NCBI RefSeq assembly: GCF_000002985.6
Contig: NC_003280.10
Span: 10,412,501-10,476,500, forward strand
Source of the DNA: Caenorhabditis elegans
Taxonomy: Eukaryota; Nematoda; Chromadorea; Rhabditida; Rhabditidae
Direction: 5' to 3'
Length of the DNA stretch: 64,000 nt
Positions within the stretch are counted from its first letter, which is position 1, and the number at the start of each line of letters is the position of its first letter. The notes below the pieces were generated by a model. It worked only from the letters and a program-made list of their open reading frames with translations, was not told where the DNA came from and made no database searches. A program made the translations under genes and the position numbers. Positions 12,501-26,600 of this stretch are shown here, piece by piece.

Positions 12501-15500
12501 AAAGAAAACCGCAACAGTTCAAATCTAGACCAAAAACACTGCACGACTTTCAGCATTCAAGTGATGTCTGGGATCTAAATGACCAGTAGCATTATTTATT
12601 CAAAGTATAGAAATCAGTAAACATCTAAAGCTTGAGCCCCAATCTCTAACCTGTAAACAACTTCTAGATACCGTTAAAAAATATACAAAATATACTTACA
12701 TGATGCTATGCCAACTAGGCTAACTGAACAGTACACATGTTTTTTGGTATGTTGAATCCGTTACCAATATCAGCTTTCCATGTAAAAGTTCAGAAATACC
12801 TAAAAAAAAACCCCTCAAATAAAGAGGGACCTATAGCAGTAGTACGCATTGTATCACAAAAAATTTTATCGGGCCCCATGGAGTTTTTGAAAACTGAGCC
12901 TAATAAGAAAAATAGATCAGTATATACTCGGACTATGGAACTATACTTAAGTTATTTGAAAGCGGACCTTTTTAGACCAGATACCCACAAAAAATGAGCT
13001 AAAAAGTGTGCAAAAAACCTAGATTTAAAATCTATAAAACCACTTTCTAGTGTAGAAAAATTTCAAATTTGCAGATAAATGTTGCCCTTGTTTCCCACAG
13101 GGATCTGACCTCCAAAAAAAAACTGAGCTGACAGCAAAGCAGACCAAAACAATTGTTATTCTCTTTTTTCAAAAAAAAAAGCGAAACAAAAAGTAATTGG
13201 CTGTAAATGTGGTGACTTTTCCTCTTTGTGTTTTCCGCCCGGGCAAGGAGTTTTACGTAGGTGGGCATGGTCCGAGTCGGTTTAATTAAGAACCCGCGGG
13301 TGGACTAGAATTGAGGAAAGAAAAGTGGGAGGAGCCCCACAGGGAGACAAGAACAAAAATGAACAAGAATCCGATTAGGAGAAGAGGGAAGAAGCAAGGT
13401 GCTCGATGAGCTTGTCATATACATATTCAGAAAGAAAAAAGGGGGCGACAAAACAAGAAGAAGGCAAGAAAAAAGATGAGATGGCGGGCACCGCCACGGG
13501 GAGCGACGGGAAGCGGCAAATGAACATTCATCACTTTTTGCTAGTTCACACAATTTCTAGAAATTGTGTTCTGTGGAATAATTAGAGTTCGGAAACTTCG
13601 AGAGCTAGAAATGTTTTCATAGGCACAAAGTAGGCACAAAAATGCTTGCTTGATCTCCGGCCATCAAGCATATCGTAATTTAGTGAAATCTTGACACGAT
13701 GTTTTAAAGGCACACGCTAACTTTCTCAGTGAGTCTTACCACGAACGAATATACAAAAAAGAGGCACGTAGGCAGGTCGGCACAGATCCTGAACATATCA
13801 ACTTTTGAATCACTATAATTAATTTGTTCTGCCAAAGCGGGTTTCAACAATAACCTGATTGAATGTTTTGAACAAAAGTTCGGCTTAACATTAGGTAGAG
13901 TCTAAACTTAACAAAGCTTTCATTCCAGAATGCCTTTTATCCCAACGGAAAACTTCGACTCCTCTGTTCTAAGCTTTTTCTCAGTAAAGTTTTCAGCGTA
14001 GAGTTCGCACGAACGTTCAGAGTTTAGAAGAAAAGATTTCAGCTTCAGCTTTTTTTCCCGTTCTCAGGATAGGTTTTGTGAAAAAATTAAACAGGTGGTA
14101 CTTTTGTTCAGAAAATTTTCAGGAGAGTTAATACTAACTAGAATCTTTTAGAATAATAAAAGTAGCAAAACAAAAGAAAGGTTTCAAACTAATAAATTTG
14201 AAGTTTTCGAGAGAAAGTTTTAAGAATCAAGGCCGACTAATAAAATGTGAAATTCCAGGAAAAGTGATGAGAAATCAAACGATGAAATTCCCGAAATATA
14301 CGGTACTTATCGCAAGAATCCGAAAGGTTTTGTTTTCCAATTTTTTTGTTTCCTAAAACATTTTTGAGATCAAAACCGATGAAAAACAAGATTAAAATAT
14401 TTCGGAGGGGGTGAAAAGATATATTGCTGTGATATCAGACATAGACGGAAGAGTAAAGATAGAGAGAGAGAACACCCCATAAATGTACACAAATATGTCC
14501 CAGGAGATAGCTGAAAATTGGTCCATCGAGGAAGGAAAATGGCGGAAAGATGAAGAGACTAGATGACAAGGCGAGATGCTGAAAATTGGGCTAAAAGTAA
14601 ACTGGAAATGATGAAGTGATATGGATGAGGGGATTACGGTAGGTGTCAGGACAAGTTTGACATCGGAAGTAGGAAGCCACGTGATGCTGCAACTTTTAGG
14701 AATGAATGTTGTTTTTGTTATTTAAATTTGAATAGAACGCTAGAAAGTGTTCATTTTGGAACTTTCCACAAACGTTTCCACAAAACACGTACATCGGAAA
14801 TTTAGCTAAATCTTGAAAGCCAACATGTTAGAAAGATTTCAATGCCCGGCGTTTCCAGGAATTTTGTGGTAAATTGAGCACTATTTCCTATGAAAAAGTT
14901 GCATTGGAAAATGACATTTTTTAAAAATTTCCTCATTTGCGGTACTGCGAACTTTCCTTACAGTAAAGGGTCATCACCGTGATATGTCTCTAAGAAGACA
15001 TGTCAGCTTTATCAAGCCTAACTGGAAGCCTATCTTTACCAGCTGCTCCAGGATTTTAGAAATTGCAACATAACCGACAACTGGAGCAATACGTGATTTC
15101 CGCCAACCGATTTGACATCAACTCAACAAAGTAGTGTCCCACACGCGAGTGGTGTCCCACTTGCGCTTGAAACTTGAAGTAGTAGAGTTCCACTTGTTAA
15201 TAATATATGTGACAAACTGACGCGGAAGTTTGAAAGTTGAATTAGCCTGGTGGAGGTGTAGCAAATTGGGTGGGCTGCTGTATGAATTTGAAACGTGATC
15301 GATTAAAGCACAAGTTTGACTGGCAATCAGCAAAGATTATGGGATATTTTTAAAAAGTTTTTATTAGGAAACTTGAGGTAAATATGATTAAACTAGAAAT
15401 CTGAATAACTGGAAAATTTCAGATTTGAGGCAAGACTTGGTCAATACTGGGTATAGCTGCGTTGAAGTTAAACCAAGTTTCAACTCTAAACTCTCGTATA

Positions 15501-16717
15501 CCCCAAGTTTAAAGCGACACAAGAAAAGTTTGGGCCAAAGTTTTTGCTAAAATAGGATACAACTTAGGTTGAACTGGACCGAAGCTTAAACCAAAATTTG
15601 CGAAAAGCTTGCCCAACTCAATATCTTTGGGTCAAATGTGGACAAGAAGCTAGATCAAAACTCGAAAAAAAGAATTTCATTCTATCTAAAAATTTCTGTC
15701 TAGAAGTGAAAAGCAAACAAAACTTTCAAAAAAGGCTATCCAGAAAGGCTTCCAAAAAATGAAAACCAATTTTCAGAAACAAAAACCTTCCGATTTAGCA
15801 TCTATTACCACTTTCAAGTAGATCTAGATACTCCTCCTCCTCATCACCACCCATTGCCGCCTGACAAATGAAAAAATAAAAAGAATTTGGGAAATTGAAT
15901 CGAGAAGAAAGATCTAAATTGTCTTTGAGAGTTTAGAGGATTATCCACAATGAGTTTAGATTGAAAATATCTTGGATTCAAGGTTTTGGGGTAACGAAGA
16001 AATGAAAATAAATTGAGGGATGGGGGAAGGGTAAGGATAAACTTGGTTCATGGGTATACGTGTCTTGAAAAATAGAAAAAGGAAAATGAGGGTTTTTTTT
16101 TTAAATTTTAATATATTGGTTCCAATATACATGAATTAAACAAATTTTGAAATGTCAACAACCGTTTATTAGAATTCCAGTTTTTTCGAATGTTCGGATT
16201 TTCAAGAAAAACAAACTACGTAATCTTTCTTTCAAGCTTTTTCACTGCATCAAATTCATTATTTTAGTGATCTACTGGGATATTCGGAAAAAAATTAGTG
16301 AAGATTCGAGAAATGAGCAAAAATTGGCAAGAAAAGGAAGAAGGAAACACATTTCTTGTAGAATGAAATCGGATGCACTTTGCTGTGGGTCGGGTTTCCG
16401 ATGGAAGGTCAAAAATCTGACGGGTTTTTTTTGGAAAAAATAGACATAGATGGGCACACACAAGAGGATACACTTACTTTTTCAAAATTTGTTTAAAAAT
16501 ATTCATCAGCACTTAAAAATGAATTGTGTTCTGAAAACAGAGTGAGTCTATAACAAAAAAAAATACTGGGACGTCACAATGATTTTTTGAAAATCTTTGT
16601 GACAACCTAAGACTGAAAAAGCAAAGTTAGGCTTGTTCGAAGATTAAAATTTTAGAATTTGAACGAGACAAATTAATGTTGTCTGAGATTTTCAATGCTT
16701 ATTGAAATTAAGTTTAC

Positions 16718-16926
16718 CGTATTTCCTCTATTAGTTTTGCACCACTTTACTTTGAAACGTTATATCTCGGTTCATTCTGAAGATATCAATATATTATTAA
16801 TTACGAATTGTTAGAAAAAGAACTAACAAAAATTTTGTTAGTTGACAATTTTTGAATAGGTCAAACGATAATTGAGATATAAGCTGTCAAAGTTGAACAA
16901 TGGGGTGCAATACTAATAGAGATAGT
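16718..16926. repeat. Palindromic MITE-like element
   Basis: The left arm contains ctctattagttttgcacca and ttatatctcgg. The right arm contains gagatataagctgtcaaagt and tggggtgcaatactaatag, the reverse complement with a few mismatches. The centre is itself palindromic (gttagttgacaa against aaaaagaactaac). A diverged relative lies in a troponin C intron at about 55172-55352. Confidence 0.7.
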
Positions 16927-17699
16927 AATTCAAAATCTGGGCTCGAGATTACTAATGAATTGAATGAAAATATGCAATTCGACAGCTGAAATACTTTTCA
17001 AGGCTTCATAATTATGTAATACAAATCCAAAAAAATGCCAGTTAGTAATTACATTGGACAAGATTTTAATTTAAATTTGGAGCATTTAGATCACCATAGA
17101 GCCATTTTGCGCCCAAAAGGAGCTCAAAGTTGACAAAAGTTTTCTGACTTCAACTATGCAAAATTTGTTATGAATCTGAAAAAATCATCTAAAAAGCTAC
17201 ATGAGTTTCAAACATTTAAAGCGATTGATTGCCTGCTAGGAAGCTGCAATGATTTTTGCGATTTTCATTTCTGAAAGCCTTAATCTTAAAGCCTAACAAA
17301 TATTCTAATTCTAAACCCGAATGCAAACAAAAGGACAAATGCCTGAATTATTTCAACCTCCACACTTAAATTTGAATCACCTTTTCCGTCGTCCCCACCC
17401 TTTCCGCTTCTTCCTCAATCTAAGAATATCTGGAAAGGGGAGATGAACGAGGAAAACTAGCGTCCGTTGTTCAAACCGAAACAACAACGAATTGGCATAA
17501 AAATACAACAATTATGAGACGAAAAAAAAAGAGGGCGAGAATAAGACTGAAACCGTCGTTGTTCAAATTTTCAAGATGCCAAGAAATGATGGAACGGTTT
17601 GGAAGAAATCAAGGCAAGAATAAGCTTTTTGAAAACTGTCAAACATAATTTTTAATTTTAAAAAATGTGAAAGTAAATAGGCAAAAACAGAAAGAAACC

Positions 17700-17890
17700 A
17701 CTTAAAAATTTTTCTTTCGGCAATTACGGCAATTGCCGGAAATTTATGATTGCCTAGCACCCCTTCCTACAGGCGGGGACATCCACAGACTGCCTGCCTA
17801 CCCCTTCTGGTACTTCACATGGTAGCTAGCGTGTATAGGTTGCCTGATGACCGGCAGGCATTTTATGCCTACGCGGAACGCCTATATTTT
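17700..17890. repeat. Cluster of tgccggcaatt / tgcctgcctac repeats
   Basis: Short overlapping motifs recur: cggcaattacggcaattgccgg (17717-17738 region), gactgcctgcctacccc, gttgcctgatgaccggcaggc and ttatgcctacgcggaacgcc. Similar words recur near 21545-21595, 31970-31990, 40170-40320 and 46485-46515, so this is a dispersed family, not a gene. Confidence 0.5.
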
Positions 17891-20800
17891 TCATTAGGTT
17901 ATCATTTGCTTTAGCTTCTAAAACCGCTCGGATCCCTATTATCCATTCCAAAATTGATACTCTTGACACAGGTGTGACAACCTTGCCATTGCCTGCCAGT
18001 CAAAACTCATTTGCCGCCTCATTTCGATTTCCATCTCTGCGCACCCACATATCCAGTTCTGCCTACGTCGCCGAGTTTTTTTTCTAATTCCATTTTTTCT
18101 CGGGCTAACTATTGCATTGTTACACAATCTGCGACCCCCCTTTTCCGAACCAATTAACATATTCCACCCAATTTATGTAGGAAACAAATTGGCAAGCAAG
18201 GGGGAGATAGGGTGTTGATAATTGAGAGACGCAGATGGATTGGGGGTGGGAAATTGGAAGGTAGGAGAAGTCAACAATACGGTATAACAGAAAAAATTGT
18301 TTGTCGAGATTGAATTTTGAAAAAATGAATAGGAAGTTCATATATTCGTTTGAAATTTCCTAGGCAATATAAATTAGTGAACCGCCGACTTTCTAACTTT
18401 CAAAATATCACAACAAAAGTACTAAAGACGACCGGGAAAGTAAAACTTTGCTTGCTCTCTCCCCGTGTTCTTCTATTCTTCCTCCGTGGTGTGCCGAACA
18501 ATAGGTGAAGCTTCACGATTTGTTTCCAACTCGTGAAAAGTTCAAAAATGAGGCAAGGGTCTCTCTAACAATAGAGCGGAAGACGTGGAAAGTCGAACTG
18601 AAAATATTCAGGTCAAAATGATGACGAAGATGATGATGTTTGTCGATCCAAGATGTTTGAAGTTCGGCTTTTTATTTTTCATTTTTAGAGATGCGTGTGA
18701 TGGATAGGTTATGGGTAAATAGTCTTGGACTTCAATATAAGCTGGGAGTTTGGATTCAGGCTTGGTTCAGGTAAGAGTAGATTTAAGGACATGAGCTTCT
18801 CCTCCAATTTAAGCTTAAATTTGTTAGTCATAGGATGGCTCATATACTCGGGAGCAAAGGGAGAACTTTGAAAAAATTGAAAAAAATCGTTTTTAAAAGT
18901 TGAATTTGTAATTCTTTATTTTTTCGTGTCGTTTCTAAATTTTAGACAATTTCGGGTACTTAAAGTAAAATCACAGTCCACGCTACTCCAAAATTTAAAA
19001 AGGCAACCCGGAAATCTAAAAATGGCAAAATTAAGAAAACAACACAAAAAGTGAGATTTTCCTGCTCAATTCTATCGTCTCAATCAATCAAAAAACTACA
19101 TTTTTCACTGGTCAGAGATTTGAAAATTTGTGGTAGGGGACATTGCTTCTGCTCTCACCACAAAAATTCACAAAAAACGAAGAAAAAAAAACGAGGACTA
19201 GTCATTCCATCGTCGGCTCGTTTTCCTCAATTTTCCGTCCATAGATATATAAAAATCCACTCATCTTTTTTTGCCCCAAGTGGCGTTGCCCAAAGGTGTT
19301 CAAAGGGTGGAAAAGCGCTTACAAGAGAGACTGCGAAAATTGAATTCGATGATGTAAAAGTTCGAAAGAAAACGGAAAGAAGAGTTGAAAACTACACGGA
19401 AAATATGAAAAATATGAAAATGCATATAAAAAATTTGTCCATTTTTTGCTCAGTTTTCTAATATGAATAACACAAGAAATGTCAATAAGAATGCTGTTTT
19501 ATGTGCTTAGCAAGGTGGAATATTAGAGCACTTTGAACACGAATGCATTCGAATTGGGTGATAAAAGTTTTGGGTAGGAAATTGTGGCAAAAAACTTGCA
19601 AAAATATAAAAAAGCTGCTTGATTAAAAAAAAAAAGAAAGTTAGAATACTTTTGAACTCTGAAAACTGCGTAAACCCAACACTCGGAATTTTTTTTAACT
19701 ATAAAAATGTTTTTAAATCTTAATTTGCATCAGTCATATGGTTCTAGCATACTATATGAATCAAACTAGTCAACATGTGATTTTGAAAAATTTTCAAAAC
19801 TGAAAACATAAAATTTCAAGAAATCATTTACCAATTTACAGCGTTCCAGGCAAACAAATCAGTTTTCCAACTTGTCTGCTTCTCCTTTCTGCTCGCTTAA
19901 TATTAGAGGTTACCTACAATAAAATTACTCGGAATTCATGGAAAAATAGGAACCTAATTTCAATAGTGGCCCCACCACCAAAAACAAATGAGCTGGAAAA
20001 ACTGGCTGGAAAACAGATAGAAAATACATAAATAAAACACGAAACTGGAAATCGAAATATAATATTTAAAATTCGGAAGTTCGAATTTCAAGAAAATCTT
20101 ACCAATTAGCAATTTTTGTTTAAATTTCATTTTTGCAGAAGGCTTCAGGAAGTCTCGAAGTCTATTCGGGGTGATTACAAAAGCCGCATCCTTTTACAAA
20201 TTTTTAGACATGAGTTTAAAAGTTTCTTGGAGTTCTTTTTAAAATGTCACTATTTCCAACACTATGAATTGGAAATTCAATGTTCCTCTCTTCCTGACTC
20301 AAATAACATTACGAGTTCCCGTCCGGGTACAACAAGTAATTCAAGAAAACTGTCTGAAAACTGGTCCCGACACGAAGCGAAAAACAAAAATGTGTGTGAT
20401 GCACATCGAAAAGTGAAATACTGTCAGGAACAGTTTGACACGGAAATTGGTTGAGTAAAGGAAAAGAATGGAGAAAGTGCCAAAACAACACAAACAGCCA
20501 CAAGATCAGATATAAAAAGGGGAAAAAAAGTGGTGAAGCAGCAGCATCTGCAGCAGTTCCTCAGGTGCAGATTAAATCGTTTTACCCTTTTTTGCAGTAG
20601 GAACGGGATTTCGATAAGGACTAGAATTTTGATAAATATGAATATTATTTAAAAGTTCCTCATATGATGTATCCTCTAATGTCGATATTGTACCTAGTTT
20701 CATTACTATTTTCATGTAACTCTCTCTACGTTTCCGAATTCAATGAGAACCGGGTTAAAACTCTAAAGATAGAGGTTCTATGCCTTATTCTCCTTTTTAG

Positions 20801-23643
20801 TATATATGCCTTTTTGTGCTCTAGAACTTCCTCGGCTCCTTAGTAAAAATATGTAAAATCTGCATTTTAGCTTGAACTGTAGTTCAGTCTTTGAATTGCG
20901 CAAGCCATCCACCTCCTCCTCTTCACATCTTTTGCAGAACCTGGCTTGGAACGGGGGCACCCACACACACGAAACCATTTTATCCGATTTTCAGTTTTGA
21001 TCGCCATTTTGCATCTATTTCTCACTGGCTTCGTGACTGACTGGGCGGCAACGTTTCTTTTACGTAACTGATTTATTGGATTAGACACTCATGCGGCCCC
21101 CTCTCGTTATACTCGAATTCGAGGATTTTATGCTATGCATAGCTAAAGGGCATAGTTACAAATGTTTTTTCAATTTTTGTTTTCATGGTTATTTCGAAAT
21201 TTTCAATTTCAATGTTTAAATAAGTCTTATAATTTGCTAGTACACTAAATATGGAAAAAATTTGATTTTTGGTAAACGCATACCTTCAGACTTATCCCAT
21301 TTTTGACAAACACAAATTGAGAAGCTGATGAAATTTACTGATGCTCTGGATATTCGTTACTATGAGTCTCTACTTTAATTTTTTAAGTAACTTTAAATGT
21401 TATTCCGAAAAAATTTGTATATTAATTTTGAAAGAGGTATTATATTTTTTCCGGTTAGTAAAAAGATTGCCGATTTTCATACGAATTCTGGGATTCCAGA
21501 CAGTTCAGTTTTACTTTGAGCTAACCGCCCTCCTGACACTAATTTCATGCCTGCCTGCCCACCTATCTTGTGCCTACAGTAGGCCCTACTGCCAAAATGA
21601 ATCTACTTTCAAAAGTTGAAATAATTGATTATGAGCACCTAACTTCAAAAAAAGGAATTATCACAACTAAAATTTTTTCAAATATATTTTCGCCATATTT
21701 TTTGCATTTTTAGAAACACTATACAATTTCTGAAATCTAACCTATTTTTGATTCACTTACGTAACCATTTGCAGTACTCTTTTCTTCAATAACCTATCAT
21801 TTAGTGTCCACTCCATTAACGCAACATTTTCACTTTTGCTGAAACTGAAACTACCTTTCGAGGTAGTATCTCAAAATTGTCGGTTTCATGACTAAAAGAA
21901 TTGTTACTTTCTTCCATACTTTCTTCGTCTTCCTGCTTTCTTTCACCCAAAAAACGACTTCCCAGTCGGTCCAGGACGGTGTCTATTAGTTGGACATGAA
22001 GACACACACACAGACGGTGCCAATTATTATGGCATGGTACACCATTTTCCTTCTGAGAAATAGACATCGGGGATGGAACCGTGGTGAATAACTCCGCCTT
22101 CTTTTACAAAATGAGAGAATGGCACTCACTTTCATGGTTTTGGTATTAGCTAACCACCATCATAGTTTCACTTGAGATTTTGTTTTTGTCCGGTGGATGG
22201 ACTTTTGGTAATCCGATTAAAATCCAAGGTTATCCAAAAAGCTTTTCTACTTTAAACTACGCTTTATCGATAACGTGAATTAGGTTTTTTTAAAATTAAA
22301 ACCTGTAGTTCAGGTTTCCTTATTTGTTAACAGTTTAAAAAAATATCCCGCAATTTTCATACAATTTCAACAAAATCTACTTTGCCAATTTTCAAAATTT
22401 GTAAATATTAAGCTAGAAGTCTAGAAAAAGTTTCTGCCGGTGTAGTTTAGGTTCTAAATACAATTTCTTTCTAAAAATTTGCATAAATCAATTGTTTCCA
22501 GAGGATTTAAATTTGAAACTATTGGCATAGGTCGCCTTGAAGGCGAGTTACGCCTTGAAGGCTTATCATAAAATGTTAGCTTCCAATATCTGGAAAAATT
22601 ATTTTCTAATTTTTTGTTAGTTGACATTTTTTGCAAGAACCACAGAAAACCAAAATATAAGCTGGCAAAATATTTACTTTTAGAACACACTCAAAGTTTC
22701 AAAATCTAATCACAAAAACATTCTCGTGATATGTTTTAAAAAAGGTTCCTAACTTTGATTAGCCGAAAGTTATTTCCATAAAATTTAATCTTCTGTCCTT
22801 CTAACCATGTCACATTTCCCATCAACCTTTTCTTTTCCACTTTTTTCCACTTTTTCCTCATTTTTTCAAATCCAAATCAATTTCCAATTTGAACGCCACT
22901 TTCCTCCCAATGTTTCATGCCATGTTTCCACAATATGAATGCCGTCGTATTTAATTTCCATTTTTGCTGCCCTTCTCTGAGGAGATGTCAGGAGAGACGA
23001 CTTCCCACTGTGCACCTTCGATAATCAGACTTTGATTTACATTTTATAAGTGAAAAGGTAGATCAAGCTTGCTTCCACCTTCACTGCAACCGCCCATTCC
23101 GTTTTTTTTGAAAAACTTTCCACATTTGCATTTCCTCTGTGAAACTCCGCCCAATCTTGCCGCACGGCATCCCTGTTAGAGAACTTAGTTATTGAAGTTC
23201 GATTTGATTGGCGATGGTTTGAACTTTAATTTTGAGTTTTATATTCTTAAATTTTTGCTGGAATTTTTGAAATGTTTAGAATCTTAAAAAGTTTGAGAGC
23301 ATTTTTGAAACTAGGTACTTCCAAAAAATCCATTGGAAACGCTGATTATTCAAGTTCAACAAAGTCTGAAAGAACTGTATTTCATATATTTCAAATTTGT
23401 TTGTTTTGATAAAACGGGTAAAATAGTTAATATGTACATAAGTCTCAGCTTGTTTCAAACATGGCATATATATCAGTCACTAGTCCTTCAACTTTTGCTC
23501 TCAAATCAATTAGGTTTAGTATTATTTCTGGATAAAAATTGGAGTCGTTAATATTCCATATTTCTACTCTCTTGATTTTTTTTATATTCCCTTTCTTTTG
23601 ACATTTGTTAGTTCCCATAAAATGTTTTCATAAATTTCAGGTA

Positions 23644-26600
23644 ATGTTCCATTTTACTCGAATCCTCGCAGCCTTCCTTCTACCTACATTATGCTTTTGT
23701 GGCTACTCAACTGCTCCATCCTCGACAGTCAGCATTGATAATTCACTGATAGGTATGTACAATTTTTCAACCTCTGTATATACAGAGACCAAAAACCAAG
23801 GCCATCAAATCTAGTAATAATTATCGTATATTATATTCCACAGAAAAAAATAGACAAAAGACACAAAGAACCAATAAGACTTGTCATGTCCGAATGGACA
23901 TTGTCTTACAGATTCTGCTTTTTTTAAGGTAATGGTTTTTTGCGATGCCTAGCCGACTTGCCATGAAAGAATTGAAGGGTGGTGGTGGGATAGTTTTAAT
24001 TAGAAATTAACTAGATACCTTTTGCCAAGGGCACATATTTATGCAAATCATTGGGGGCCTTGAATGGTTATGGAGTTTTGATAAGAGCAAAGGTTTGAGA
24101 TAGATAGTTTGCAGCAACTTAATAATTTTTAAATCAAGACTTCCTATATTTGTTTTTATATTTTTGTAGACTTCGGCAACCAGTGTGAAAGACTTGCTAA
24201 TCCCTGTCTCTTTAAGGTTTTGAAAACTCTGAAAAACGAGACTAGGCTAAATCTGAAACCTACTATCAAGTTCGGAAACTCTCCGATCGTTGATTCGATG
24301 TTTCTGAGAGATTTACTTTTGGGGATAATCGTGCAATAACCATAAAGTTTCAAACTTTCAGTAGTGCTTTTATTATAATTCCAAATTTCTAGCCCATATA
24401 AAAACACCAAACTTCAATATTCTAGACATGCTTGCTTTGTACAAAAATGTTTCTGGATCACTTCATCCGATCACCTTCTTTTCCCGCCAATTACCATTTT
24501 GTCTCACTAGGAACTTTCTATTTTTTTTTTTCCCGCCGAAGACATTTTCATTGCGTAACTTTGGTTATCCCCCCTGACAGACTGGGCGTCCAGCATTATT
24601 ATTTCGCACCAATAGAGACATAGAGACTTTTTTGGCTTCAATATAAGAAGTACATACAAATCATCTTGAATCTATACCGCCCGAAAAGCTGTGACTTTGA
24701 AGAATTCGGCCAGGCGGGGGAATAGTCTTTGTACTACTTTGAAACGGAAACTTATATATTGAAACAAGTTTCATTACAAGAAAAATATATATTGCCGACC
24801 ACCAAGAAATATAAAGTAACGGTGGTATGCGGGAAATCGTCGGAAATTACTCACATGTTTCAATAGAAATTTGACCTTCTCTGACTAGCCGCCCTTTCTT
24901 GCTTCAAACCATTTTAATTAGAGTTTGAAGACAGGGAATTGGTTTTTTGGCAAAACGGCTTTCCCAATGGCAAATATATTCTGTTTTGAGGGAAATTGGC
25001 GTAGAGGTTGTCTGGTACAAAAAAAACAAGAAGGGGGGGGGGGGGGCAGGAAAAAGTACTGCATTCGAATTTTGATATTTAAATTCATAACAAATAACTA
25101 GACAAGATTTACCTACGGATATATAGAAGTAATTAACAACAATAACAAAGTTAAAGCTCAGTGTGTTTTATATTTTGAAAAATAATAAATTTACTAGGTT
25201 TTTCTTTTGAAGAAAAAGTGTAAACTGCCGTGCAACCTGCAATTAATTTTTGAAATTACATCACACTTCATACCAGATTTTATTAAATAGGCGGTAGGCA
25301 GGCGCGGAGGTACATGCAAACCTTCTACTATTTCCAAAAAATTATGTTGTAACCTGTTGCCCAACTTCATCAACTGTTCAATTTCAGGTGAACCCGAGGT
25401 TGTATGTGAGACTGCGTCAATTTCTCTTCTGTTCAAAACTCGCAACTCTTTCAACGGAAAAGTGTTCGTGAAGGGATACGTGTCGGAACCATCATGTATG
25501 ACTGTTGGTGATGGAAAGACTGGACACCGATTCGAGGTCCGGCATGATTCATGTGGAGTCAGAAGGCAGCGGGAGATCAATGGTGTCGTAATCTCGGCTA
25601 CTGTCATTATTTCATTCCATTCGGTGAGTATCTGAACTTCTAGTTCTAAGTGAACTTGGATTTTAATAATTCAAACCTCTTACAAATTGAAGATCTTCAT
25701 TACAAAAATCGACCGTGCTTACCGTGTCAGCTGCTTCTATGTGGAGGGAACCAAGAAAGTTCATAATCACGTTGATATCAGTGCTCTGACTACTCAGCTC
25801 TTGGAAAGTGAGACACAACTTCCAGTATGCAGGTAAGTTGTTTCACTTATATACCGATTTTCTGAGATTCCTTTAAAGATATGAAATCCTCAATGAAGCC
25901 GGTGGATCACCTATTAAGTACGCTCGAATCGGAGATCAAGTCTATCACAAATGGACTTGCGTTGCTGAACTTGAGAATGTGTACTGTATGAAAGTTCACT
26001 CATGTACGGTTTATGATGGACAAGGTGGACCACCAGTAACTGTCATTGATGCCAATGGATGTTCTGTAGATGGGGTGATCCTTCAGAATCTTGAGTACAC
26101 CTCTGACTTGACAGCTGGAAAACTCGCACCAGTCTTCAAATTTGCTGACAAAGCTGGGCTTTATTTCAATTGTCAAATTCAATTAACAATCAAAGACGTA
26201 AATTATGGATGTTCAAATACCGTAGGACAATTTTAGATTTGCAAAAGTCTAGTTGATAAATTTTTCAGCAACCCCAATGCCCGACATCTCAGTACGTTGT
26301 GGAGCCAGCCCAGAAGACTACAGAAACCGCCGAGCCATATCCATATGATAGCCATGAGTCTGGATACCCAACTCGTCCAGCCAACTATCCAGTGGCTTCA
26401 AGTAGATATCCAATTCCAACAACCCAAGCTCCAGCTAGTTACCCGTCATCCCCGGCTCCACCACCACCAGGTGCCGATATTGACAACGGATATCCTGAGC
26501 CACAGCCAATTTACATTGCTGGTAAGTATTTTTTGATGTATTAGACACAAATCTAACTCTGAATGAAACATTTCACATTTCAATTTACTATAAATTTCCA

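Larger units (their letters stand above)
9527..23643. other. 14-kb stretch with no supported gene
   Basis: I found no exon chain, no tRNA or rRNA signature and no open frame above about 140 codons with convincing composition on either strand. Contents seen: a palindromic element at 16718-16926, a 'tgcctgcctac / attgccgg' repeat cluster at about 17700-17890 and a related patch near 21545-21595. It separates the 5' ends of two divergent genes (GPCR and cuticlin), so it may hold enhancers for both, or non-coding RNAs I cannot recognise by eye. Confidence 0.55.

Noticed and set aside
13305-13553. Minus-strand Ser/Leu/Pro-rich open frame
   Set aside because: It arises from a purine-rich tract on the plus strand; no splice partners and no recognisable domain.
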